This document shows positions 22,497 through 35,006 of a stretch of DNA of 35,006 bases, in pieces. Location: NCBI GenBank assembly GCA_019118345.1, contig DWZD01000026.1:1-35006 (forward strand). Direction: 5' to 3'. The translations under genes and the position numbers were made by a program. The DNA is from Candidatus Desulfovibrio intestinavium. GTDB taxonomy: Bacteria; Desulfobacterota; Desulfovibrionia; Desulfovibrionales; Desulfovibrionaceae. Every line of letters starts with the position of its first letter. Positions within the stretch are counted from its first letter, which is position 1. The notes under the pieces were generated by a model that made no database searches, was not told the origin of the DNA, and was given only the letters and a program-made list of their open reading frames with translations.

Positions 22497-23903
22497 TCAG
22501 GATTTGACGGCCGCGCAGGAATGTTCGAGCCGGAGCTTGCCGGCTTCCCGGCAGGGCACGGGATAGTCGCCGTTGAAACAGGCAAGGCAGTAGCTGTCGG
22601 AATGCATGACCGAACGCAGCAGGCCGCCGATGGAAAGATAATGCAGGGAATCCACGTCCAGTTCGCGGACGATTTCGGGCAGTTCGAGCGCAGCGGCAAT
22701 GAGTTCGCCGCGCGAGGCGAAGTCAATGCCGTAATAGCAGGGAAATTTCACCGGCGGGCAGCTGATGCGGATATGGACTTCCTTTGCCCCCAGTTCGCGC
22801 AACTTCTTCACCCGGGTACGCATGGTGGTGCCGCGCACGATGGAATCATCCACGATGCAGATTTTCTTGCCCTGAATCATGGAGCGCACGGGATTGATTT
22901 TGACCCGCACGCCGAAGTTGCGCATGCTCTGGGTAGGCTGGATGAAGGTGCGTCCCACGTAGTGATTGCGGATCATGGCGTGTTCGTAGGGCAGTTCCGC
23001 GCACTGGGCAAAGCCCACGGCCGAATACACGCCGGAATCCGGGAACGGCATGATGAAATCCACATCCGGCGTGGACTCGTGGGCCAGCTGCCAGCCCATC
23101 TGCTTGCGGCACTGGTAGACCTGCTCACCAAAAACGAAGGAATCGGGCCGGGCGAAATAGACCAGCTCGAAGATGCACTGGCGCGGTTTTTCCGGCAGGG
23201 GGCCGTGCAATTGCTCGCTGCGTTCGCCCTGCTCGTCCACGATGTACATCTCGCCGGGGGCGATGCTGCGTTCGTAGTCGGCTTCCATGAGGTCAAAGGC
23301 GCAGGTTTCCGAGGCGAACACCGGGCTGTTGTCCAGCCGGCCCAGGGCCAGCGGATGAAAACCGTGGGGATCGCGCACGGCCACCAGGGTATTGCCGCTC
23401 ATGACCAGCAGGCAATAGGCCCCGCGCACCCGCGCACAGGTGTCGCGCAAGGCTTCCACCAGATGCTTGGTGCGCAGGGAGCGCACCAGCAGGTGCATGA
23501 ACACCTCGGTATCGTTGGTGGTGCTGAAGATGGAGCCGTCGCTTTCCAGCTCCTCGCGCAGTTCCGCCGTGTTGACGAGATTGCCGTTGTGGGCCACGGC
23601 GATGTCGCGGCCCCGGAAATGGGCCACAAAGGGCTGGGCATTGCGCATGTGGGATCGCCCGGTGGTGGAATAGCGCACATGTCCGATGGCCGTATCGCCC
23701 ACCAGACCGCTGAGCACATTCTCACTGAACACGTCCGGCACCAGCCCCATACCCTTGTAATCGTGCATGGCGCTGCCGTCCCAGGTGACGATGCCCGCGC
23801 TTTCCTGCCCGCGGTGCTGCTGGGCGTACAAACCGAAATAGGTCAGTTTGGCCGCGTCCTCATGGCCATAGATGCCGAATAGTCCACATTCGTGCCGTAT
23901 CAT
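22497..23903 (-). CDS. purF: Amidophosphoribosyltransferase
   Basis: A 468-aa enzyme of the first committed step of purine synthesis: glutamine plus PRPP gives 5-phosphoribosylamine. The class II glutaminase nucleophile is Cys6 (MIRHECGLFG), so a 5-residue propeptide is presumably removed, as in B. subtilis. The phosphoribosyltransferase domain has the PRPP loop VDDSIVRGTT. Cysteines at RQCIFELVYF, PCYYGIDF and the C-terminal CLAC pair match the [4Fe-4S] ligands of the B. subtilis-type enzyme, so it is likely oxygen-sensitive. GAGGAG lies before the ATG. It heads the purF-hisS-aspS series. Confidence 0.96.
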   Translation of the reverse strand: MIRHECGLFGIYGHEDAAKLTYFGLYAQQHRGQESAGIVTWDGSAMHDYKGMGLVPDVFSENVLSGLVGDTAIGHVRYSTTGRSHMRNAQPFVAHFRGRDIAVAHNGNLVNTAELREELESDGSIFSTTNDTEVFMHLLVRSLRTKHLVEALRDTCARVRGAYCLLVMSGNTLVAVRDPHGFHPLALGRLDNSPVFASETCAFDLMEADYERSIAPGEMYIVDEQGERSEQLHGPLPEKPRQCIFELVYFARPDSFVFGEQVYQCRKQMGWQLAHESTPDVDFIMPFPDSGVYSAVGFAQCAELPYEHAMIRNHYVGRTFIQPTQSMRNFGVRVKINPVRSMIQGKKICIVDDSIVRGTTMRTRVKKLRELGAKEVHIRISCPPVKFPCYYGIDFASRGELIAAALELPEIVRELDVDSLHYLSIGGLLRSVMHSDSYCLACFNGDYPVPCREAGKLRLEHSCAAVKS

Positions 23904-23937
23904 GCCTTACTCCTCGCGCCCCGGCAGCGGCGTCGCC

Positions 23938-24771
23938 TTACTTCGTTTCCGTCCCACCCTGACGGCGGGGGGGATTCTTCCTCTTTTTTTGCAAATACGC
24001 AATGCGATTTTCCACCACATCAGGATTGGGATAGATTTCGCGGGCCTGCTCAAAATGGCTCAGGGCCTCTCCGGGCCTGCCGAGCTGTTCAAGCGCGTCG
24101 CCCAGCAAAAAGAGCGTCAGCCCCCGCAGCGCATCGCCGGGGCGGCTGTCCAGAATCTGCTGCGAAAGATCCGCCGCTTCCTGCCAGCGTTCCCGGGCCG
24201 CGCTCTGATCGGCCAGATCGTACATGCAGGCCAGTTTGGCGCTGTCGTCCACGGGCAGGGCCAGGCATTGCTGCAAGGCGTCCTCGGCGGCCTCATAGCG
24301 ATGCAGACGGAAATTCATGGCCGCCAGATGCCTGTATCCGTCCACATTGTCCTGCGGACTCAGACCGTCAAGATCCAGATAGGCGCTCCAGATGTCCACG
24401 GCCCGCTCATACCGGCGCTGGCGCTCGATGATCTGGCCCATGCGCCGGAGAATATCCTTGCAGCGGGCATCATTGTCCGCAAATTCCTCCAGCATGGTGT
24501 CCAGATATTCCAGCTGCGAGCGGGCGGCCACCCCCGTGGCATTGGCCACGGTAAGCAGAAGCTGCCAGGCTTCCCAACGCTTGTCCGCATCATCGGCTTC
24601 CCGCAGGAAGCGTTCCAGCAGGCGTTCGGCCCGCGTCCATTCATGGGCCGCGGCAGCGCTTTTGGCCTCGCTGTAATCATCGCCCAGAGGCGCGGCGTCA
24701 CAGGCGGCAAGCAGGCAGCAAAGCAGCACGGCAGGCAGCAATCGCCTGCTCCCTGTCTGCTGCCCGGTCAA
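23938..24771 (-). CDS. TPR-repeat lipoprotein
   Basis: A 277-aa predicted lipoprotein: short arginine pair, hydrophobic segment and lipobox LLAAC (Cys24 from the TTG start). The rest is helical with about five to six tetratricopeptide-like repeats (EWTRAERLLERFLREA, RRYERAVDIWSAYLDLD, HRYEAAEDALQQCLAL, RWQEAADLSQQIL, GRPGEALSHFEQAREIYPN). TPR lipoproteins serve as docking platforms in envelope assembly; the partner is unknown. The start is assigned to TTG 24771: AAGGG lies 7 nt upstream and the arginines give a normal signal peptide. A TTG at 24741 behind AGGGAG is an alternative without positive charge. It starts 34 bp after gyrA ends and precedes purF by 34 bp. Confidence 0.8.
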   Translation of the reverse strand: MTGQQTGSRRLLPAVLLCCLLAACDAAPLGDDYSEAKSAAAAHEWTRAERLLERFLREADDADKRWEAWQLLLTVANATGVAARSQLEYLDTMLEEFADNDARCKDILRRMGQIIERQRRYERAVDIWSAYLDLDGLSPQDNVDGYRHLAAMNFRLHRYEAAEDALQQCLALPVDDSAKLACMYDLADQSAARERWQEAADLSQQILDSRPGDALRGLTLFLLGDALEQLGRPGEALSHFEQAREIYPNPDVVENRIAYLQKKRKNPPRRQGGTETK

Positions 24772-24805
24772 ATACCGGCCCTTGCGCGCCTGACCCCGCC
24801 GCAAA

Positions 24806-27367
<2,562 letters not shown>

Positions 27368-27407
27368 GTTTGCCTCGTTGCTTGGGTGTCAGGGGTTGCC
27401 CCCGTAG

Positions 27408-30961
<3,554 letters not shown>

Positions 30962-30977
30962 AAAAAAAATCCTTGTG

Positions 30978-31005
30978 GTAATAGGCTGGGAAAAGTTGTT
31001 GCCAA
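30978..31005 (-). promoter_or_regulatory. Possible dnaN promoter
   Basis: On the minus strand: TTGGCA (31005-31000), 16-bp spacer, TATTAC (30983-30978), in a T/A-rich stretch of the 149-bp dnaA-dnaN gap. The predicted leader to the dnaN ATG is only about 10 nt, which is very short, so this is uncertain. Confidence 0.35.
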
Positions 31006-31110
31006 CAGCGTCAACGTGTTTTTTTTCCTTGTTTTTTTCAGGAACATGCCGAGCGACATGCCGGGAACGGCAGGAACGATCCGCCCCTTGCCGCCTTGCC
31101 GGCCTGTTGC

Positions 31111-32421
31111 CTAGGGTGCGTTTTTTTCCAGCGTGGCGACAACGGTCTGCACATCTTTGTTGCTTTCCATGACTTTTCTAATCTTTTTAATGGCATGAAC
31201 AACGGTGCTGTGATCGCGTCCGCCGAACATGCGGCCAAGCTCAGGATAGGAAAGCCCCAGACGGCGGCGGCAGACATACATGGCGATCTGCCGGGCCAGC
31301 ACCAGCTGGGGCCGCCGACCGTTGCCGAGCACCTCTTCCGGCCTGAGGGCATAGAGGCGGGACACTTCCTCGATGATTTCTTTGTGTCCGACAAAGGGTT
31401 CCGTGCCGCCGGTACGGGCAATGTTCTCAATATCTCCCCGGCTCAGGCTGCCCTGACGCATCTCGGCAAAGGCCTCCACCTTGAGCAGCATGCCCTGCAG
31501 CAGCCGGAACTGGCGGCAACGCCGGGCAAGGAACAACTGCTCCTCGCGGGACAGGGGCAGATTGCGCTGCCGGCAGGTTTCCTGCAGGTAGCGGAGGCGG
31601 ATTTCCAGATCCGGTTCCAGCAGCTCCGTGACCAGACCGCCTTCCAGCCTGCCCAGCAGGCGGCTTTGCAGGCTTTTGAAGGTCTGCGGCGAACCTGTCA
31701 GGGCAAAGACGATCTGCCGCGCCGGCGGACAATGATCCAGCAGGGGCACCAGACGTTGCTGCCATGCCGGTTCATCCACGATTTCCTGCAGATCATCAAG
31801 CAGCAGCGCGTCATGGCATTGCCAGAAATATTCCGGCTGTCGCGACCAGTCGTCGGCCTGGCGACAGAAGCGCGCGGCCTGCATGGCCATGACCCGCAGG
31901 CCCCGGCGGGCATAGGCATCGCCAATGGCCTTGAGCAGATGACTTTTGCCGGTGCCGCTGTATCCGTAAAGGAGCAGCGGATTGAAAATTTCCCCGGGCG
32001 CATGCTCGATGATGCGGCGCACGGCTTCCAGCGGAAAGGCGTTTTTCCGGTTGCAGAAAAAGTCTTCCAGCGCCTTTTCCGGGCCGGGCAGGCTGTGACC
32101 GGCAGGGCCGCCGTCAGCCCGCCCGCATTGCGTCAGCGGCATGGGCGCGACGGGCGTCGGCCCGGGGGCCGGATGCGGCCATTCGGACGGCGCATAGGCA
32201 ATCCTGACGACCTGGGGCAGGCATTGGCGAAGCGCGCTTTCAAACAACTGCCGGTGGGGAGCGAAGAAGCGTTCGTACAGCTTATGTGGAAAGCGCACTT
32301 CCGCCTGCCCATCCCGGACGCAGACCCGCAGACCCTGCAGCCACGGGCGCGGCTGACCGGGGTGATCCCGTTCCAGCGCCTCGTCAATGCGGCGCAGCAC
32401 GTCAGGGGGAGCGAATGACAT
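31111..32421 (-). CDS. dnaA: Chromosomal replication initiator DnaA (divergent)
   Basis: A 436-aa AAA+ protein that melts the origin. Domain I is short and weakly conserved (1-90), followed by a linker. The AAA+ core has Walker A GYSGTGKSH and Walker B LLLDDLQEI, both changed from the common GGVGLGKTH and LLIDDIQFL. The arginine-finger stretch reads LQSRLLGRLEGGLV, three residues longer than the common SRFEWGL pattern. Domain IV keeps the DnaA-box-binding signature GGRDHSTVVHAIKKI. The ATG at 32421 is supported by the promoter at 32480-32508, which would overlap any start farther upstream. A different Hda-like role is unlikely because domain IV is present and dnaN-gyrBA follow. Confidence 0.93.
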   Translation of the reverse strand: MSFAPPDVLRRIDEALERDHPGQPRPWLQGLRVCVRDGQAEVRFPHKLYERFFAPHRQLFESALRQCLPQVVRIAYAPSEWPHPAPGPTPVAPMPLTQCGRADGGPAGHSLPGPEKALEDFFCNRKNAFPLEAVRRIIEHAPGEIFNPLLLYGYSGTGKSHLLKAIGDAYARRGLRVMAMQAARFCRQADDWSRQPEYFWQCHDALLLDDLQEIVDEPAWQQRLVPLLDHCPPARQIVFALTGSPQTFKSLQSRLLGRLEGGLVTELLEPDLEIRLRYLQETCRQRNLPLSREEQLFLARRCRQFRLLQGMLLKVEAFAEMRQGSLSRGDIENIARTGGTEPFVGHKEIIEEVSRLYALRPEEVLGNGRRPQLVLARQIAMYVCRRRLGLSYPELGRMFGGRDHSTVVHAIKKIRKVMESNKDVQTVVATLEKNAP

Positions 32422-32479
32422 ATGCCTGTTGCCCAAGATGTCTTTCCGGCCACGCAAATCCGGCGCGGCGTAAAAAGAA

Positions 32480-32508
32480 AATATAGCCCATTTTTCATGT
32501 TGAAACAA
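32480..32508 (-). promoter_or_regulatory. dnaA promoter
   Basis: On the minus strand: TTGTTT (32508-32503), 17-bp spacer, TATATT (32485-32480). The start would be near 32473, giving a leader of about 50 nt. The 182-bp gap to the divergent M23 gene has no DnaA-box consensus. Confidence 0.7.
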
Positions 32509-32603
32509 GTGCGGAAACGCCCCTCCCCGCGACGGGAAAAGCGTAAGCGCCGCGGTCTGTGAGGACTGGACAGGAATATGGCGCAGGCGTATAAAAAGGA
32601 GTT

Positions 32604-34073
32604 ATGAAACGCATTTGGTTTATCCCGCTTGTGGCGCTGATCTGCCTTGCCATTGTCCTTGCCATGCAGGAGGGCATGTTCGGCGGGCAGAAACGGCACG
32701 GGGCAGGGCCGGCGGTGGAGAATGTCCGACAGGAAGCGGCATCCGAAGCCGCGCCGGCGGGCGAAGCGGATCCGTCCGTCATGACCGGCGCATCGGACGA
32801 GGCCCTGTCCGCGGACAAGAAGGCAGAGGCGGACGCGCCAGCGGCCGAGAATACGGATCGGGCCGAACCGCCGGCGGATGCCGTGCACCACGGCACCGTG
32901 GAAAAGGGCGACACCCTCAGTACGGTGCTGGAAAACGCCGGCTCATCCAGCTCGCACCAATACGCCAATGCCGTCAAGGAAGTCTTTTCCCTGCGGGCCT
33001 TCCGCACCGGTCAGCCGTATGTGGTGGTGACCGACAGCGCCACCGGCCGCGTCAAGCGCTTTGAATACGAAATCGATCAGGAACGCCGCCTCGTGGTGGA
33101 GGGCATGGAAGATCCCGTGGCCCGGGTGGAAATGATCGAATACGTCACCCTGCTGGAGACCATTCGCGCCAGCATCGAGGACAATCTCTTCCAGGCTGTG
33201 GCCGATATGGGCGAAGGCCCGCAGATCGCCATTCTGCTGGCCGAACTCTTCGGGTCGGAAATCAACTTCATCCGGGATCTGCAGCCCGGCGACAGCTTCA
33301 GCGTTCTGGTGGAAAAGCGCTACCGCGAAGGGGAATATAAGGGGTACGGACGCATTCTTGCCGCCACCTTCACCAATCAGGGCAAGACCTTCGAGGCCTT
33401 TCTTTTCAAGGACGGCAAGGAGCGCCCCCAGTATTACAACCGCAAGGGCGAAAATCTGCGCAAGACCCTGCTGCAGGCGCCGCTCTCCTTTACCCGCATC
33501 ACGTCCCGTTTCAGCCACAACCGGCGGCATCCCATCCTCGGCTACAGCCGCCCGCATCTGGGCGTGGATTACGGCGCGCCCACCGGCACGCCGGTCAAGG
33601 CCGTGGGCGATGGCGTGGTCATCAAACGCGGCTGGGCGGGCGGCTATGGCAATCAGATCATTCTCAAGCACGATGCCGGATTGGAATCCTGGTACGCCCA
33701 CCTTTCCGGTTACGCGCGCGGCCTGAAAAAGGGCCAGCGGGTACGGCAGGGGCAGGTCATCGGCTTTGTGGGCAGCACGGGGCTTTCCACCGGGCCGCAT
33801 CTGGATTTCCGGCTCAAGCAGAACGGCAAGTTCGTCAATCCGGTCAAGGCTATCAATCCGCGCGGCAAGCCGGTTTCCAAGGCCAACATGGGCCGTTTCA
33901 CCGAAATCATGCAATTGGAAAGCGCTTACCTCAATGGCGAAAAAAAACTTTCCGACTACGAGGTGGGCAGCATCGTCAGCCCGGCCGCCACGTCGTCACC
34001 CGGGGTGAAGGACGGCGCGGAACAGCGTGATGAGAACAAATCCGAGGCGAAAAGTTCCCGCAAGCGGCGTTGA
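32604..34073 (+). CDS. Membrane-anchored M23 (LytM-type) peptidase
   Basis: A 489-aa envelope protein: N-terminal signal anchor (3-20), an Ala/Glu/Asp-rich spacer (30-90), a LysM/OapA-like region starting at GTVEKGDTLSTVLENAG, a central domain and a C-terminal M23 metallopeptidase domain (about 300-420) with a Lys/Glu-rich tail. M23 enzymes cut peptidoglycan cross-links; some are inactive amidase activators. Zinc-site residues seen: HLGVDYGAPTGTPV (His and Asp), WYAHLSG (His). The last motif, usually HxH, reads GPHLDFRL, so the second His is Asp. AGGAG lies 4 nt before the ATG. It is divergent from dnaA. Confidence 0.88.
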   Translation: MKRIWFIPLVALICLAIVLAMQEGMFGGQKRHGAGPAVENVRQEAASEAAPAGEADPSVMTGASDEALSADKKAEADAPAAENTDRAEPPADAVHHGTVEKGDTLSTVLENAGSSSSHQYANAVKEVFSLRAFRTGQPYVVVTDSATGRVKRFEYEIDQERRLVVEGMEDPVARVEMIEYVTLLETIRASIEDNLFQAVADMGEGPQIAILLAELFGSEINFIRDLQPGDSFSVLVEKRYREGEYKGYGRILAATFTNQGKTFEAFLFKDGKERPQYYNRKGENLRKTLLQAPLSFTRITSRFSHNRRHPILGYSRPHLGVDYGAPTGTPVKAVGDGVVIKRGWAGGYGNQIILKHDAGLESWYAHLSGYARGLKKGQRVRQGQVIGFVGSTGLSTGPHLDFRLKQNGKFVNPVKAINPRGKPVSKANMGRFTEIMQLESAYLNGEKKLSDYEVGSIVSPAATSSPGVKDGAEQRDENKSEAKSSRKRR

Positions 34074-34261
34074 CGCCAAGGGACTTGCCGTGGCTCGTGC
34101 TGCGCTTGCCCGCAAGGCGTGATTACGCAGGACAGACGGCCCAGAGTCAAACCTTGCCCGTATCTCATGCGGTCGCCGCCTCCTTGCCTTTTCTGTCCGG
34201 GCGTTGTTCAATGGCGGCAGAAAGGGCGTACCACACGGTCATGCCCTTCGGGAGGTGCGTC

Positions 34262-34486
34262 ATGTTGCTTGGGGATCCTGTCACGCGGACAAGCGGCGTC
34301 TGGCAACGGATAGCGGGCGGACAGATCTTTGTGGTCAGCGCGGAACCCACCTGGCGGGAGGACCCCGTGCCGGCGCGTTGTCCCCTGCCGGTTCGAGCGT
34401 CATCCACATTTTTTCTCGGCCCGGACTGGCTGGCCATTGCCGCCAGCATGGAAGGTTCCGGTTCGGTCATCAATGTGGTGCTGTAA
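34262..34486 (+). CDS. Small hypothetical protein (74 aa)
   Basis: A 74-aa product that I do not recognise. It begins MLLGDPVTRTSGVWQRI and ends in a DWLAIAASMEGSGSVINVVL-like hydrophobic stretch, and has one cysteine. GGGAGG at 34250-34255 stands 6 nt before the ATG, one reason to believe it is translated; GCCC at 34243-34246 could pair with GGG of that site. A terminator follows. It stands alone between the M23 gene and the kinase-like gene. It could be a regulator, toxin or antitoxin, but no motif supports any of these. Confidence 0.5.
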   Translation: MLLGDPVTRTSGVWQRIAGGQIFVVSAEPTWREDPVPARCPLPVRASSTFFLGPDWLAIAASMEGSGSVINVVL

Positions 34487-34543
34487 GTCTCAGGATACGC
34501 CAAACCTTTTTTCCGCATGGCGGCATGTCGTTTGTGCAGAGGA

Positions 34544-34591
34544 GCGGCACCCCGGAACCGGGCGTGCCGCCTTTGCGTGACGGCGTTTTTT
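34544..34591 (+). terminator. Terminator after the 74-aa gene
   Basis: GCGGCAC (34544-34550) and GTGCCGC (34564-34570) form a 7-bp stem extended inward by CCCGG/CCGGG around one bulge. A six-T run (34586-34591) follows 15 bp later, and can alternatively be reached by a second small stem GCCG...CGGC. It lies just before the kinase-like gene and so separates the two units. Confidence 0.65.
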
Positions 34592-34623
34592 GTTTGTTGT
34601 CCGGCAAGCCGGGGGAAAGCGCG

Positions 34624-34989
34624 ATGGTGGTGATTATCACGGGCGCAACGCATACGGGAAAAACCTTGCTGGCCCAGCGGCTTCTCGAAACATACCATTT
34701 TCCGTATCTTTCTGTTGATCTTTTGAAAATGGGCCTGATACGGAGCGGAAGGGCGGGGGATCTGACGCCGTATGATGATGAGGCGCTTGAAGGTTGTTTA
34801 TGGCCCATAGTGCGGGAAATGATAAAAACGGCTGTTGAAAACGGCCAATCCCTCATTGTTGAAGGCGGATATATTCCCCATGATTGGAAAGCGTCTTTTG
34901 AGGAAAGCTATATCAAGGAAATTCGCTATTATTGCCTTGTCATGAGCAAACAATATATAATGAAAGGCTCTGTCACAACAAATGGTTGA
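34624..34989 (+). pseudogene. Kinase-like P-loop NTPase, truncated at its 3' end by an IS
   Basis: A 121-aa reading frame resembling small adenylate-kinase-like P-loop proteins common in anaerobes (normally about 180-200 aa, recalled from memory). The Walker A is GATHTGKT (7-14), followed by YLSVDLLKMGLIRSG and LIVEGGYIPHDW. The resemblance stops after MSKQYI (about residue 111), and the next residues and the stop codon fall in the sequence starting GGCTCTGTC at 34966, the putative IS end. The C-terminal lid and base-binding parts are therefore missing. GC is visibly lower than in neighbouring genes (near half), suggesting recent acquisition. GGGGGA lies before the ATG, with a CCGGC/GCCGG hairpin overlapping. 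A natural short gene is possible but less likely. Confidence 0.6.
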
Positions 34990-35006
34990 TTTTTGACGAG
35001 AAATAG
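34966..35006. mobile_element. Terminal inverted repeat of an ISL3-like insertion sequence (partial)
   Basis: From 34966 the sequence reads GGCTCTGTCACAACAAATGG, then TTGATTTTTGACGAG to the window edge. The GGCTCT start is typical of ISL3-family ends (also the IS1096/1165 group), and the switch to this sequence coincides with the end of the kinase-like similarity. ISL3 elements make 8-bp AT-rich target duplications; TAATGAAA at 34958-34965 would be the left one. The transposase would lie beyond this window, so the family is inferred from 6-9 bases plus context. Confidence 0.5.

Noticed and set aside
32567..32595. Promoter TGGACA-17-TATAAA for the M23 gene
   Set aside because: The -10 would lie 8 bp before the start codon and overlap the ribosome site, leaving no leader; probably coincidence.
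30962..32603. oriC in the gaps beside dnaA
   Set aside because: No TTATCCACA-type boxes or AT-rich 13-mer cluster could be seen in 30962-31110 or 32422-32603; an origin cannot be supported from this sequence alone.

Overview
This 35 kb, GC-rich (roughly 60-65%) window looks like chromosomal DNA of a Desulfovibrionaceae sulfate reducer (Desulfovibrio or a close relative). I infer this from protein content and gene order: a cobaltochelatase CbiK with an export signal behind a cobalamin riboswitch, a DUF362/ferredoxin protein beside a flavoredoxin-like protein, DUF116 beside def-fmt-rsmB, and dnaA-dnaN-gyrB-gyrA running in one direction. No database search was possible, so the taxon is an inference.

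Left part (1-7300): a phenylacetate-CoA ligase gene (paaK); riboswitch plus cbiK; a leftward redox group (PPOX-fold protein, flavin reductase-like protein, DUF362 iron-sulfur protein); an NlpC/P60 lipoprotein with a clear promoter; a MerR-type regulator with a dyad upstream; then a 253-bp sequence present twice in tandem.

Middle (7300-13500): a DsbA-like exported thiol oxidoreductase, then a chromosome-partition locus with two parS sites just before parA-parB. About 860 bp of gene-free, hairpin-rich DNA follows parB and is the least explained stretch of the window. A small conserved-looking acidic protein, an exported or membrane-anchored hypothetical protein and an N6-adenine methyltransferase come next.

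Leftward translation and maturation block (13500-18770): EamA transporter, def, fmt, DUF116 membrane protein, rsmB. At 18796-19283 lies a dense group of interspersed palindromic elements (two long hairpins and three copies of a shared body), with a possible fourth fragment at the left edge of the window.

Replication and core block (19375-32421, all leftward): dnaA, dnaN, gyrB, gyrA, a TPR lipoprotein, purF, hisS, aspS, closed by a strong terminator. Several junctions overlap or almost touch, suggesting translational coupling. DnaA is divergent in its ATPase motifs, and GyrA has alanine where E. coli has Asp87. An M23 peptidase gene diverges from dnaA.

Right end (34100-35006): an unrecognised 74-aa protein, then a lower-GC nucleoside-kinase-like P-loop gene that is cut off by what looks like the terminal inverted repeat of an ISL3-like insertion sequence running off the window. 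This is the clearest accessory region. I see no CRISPR array, tRNA, rRNA or obvious defence system.
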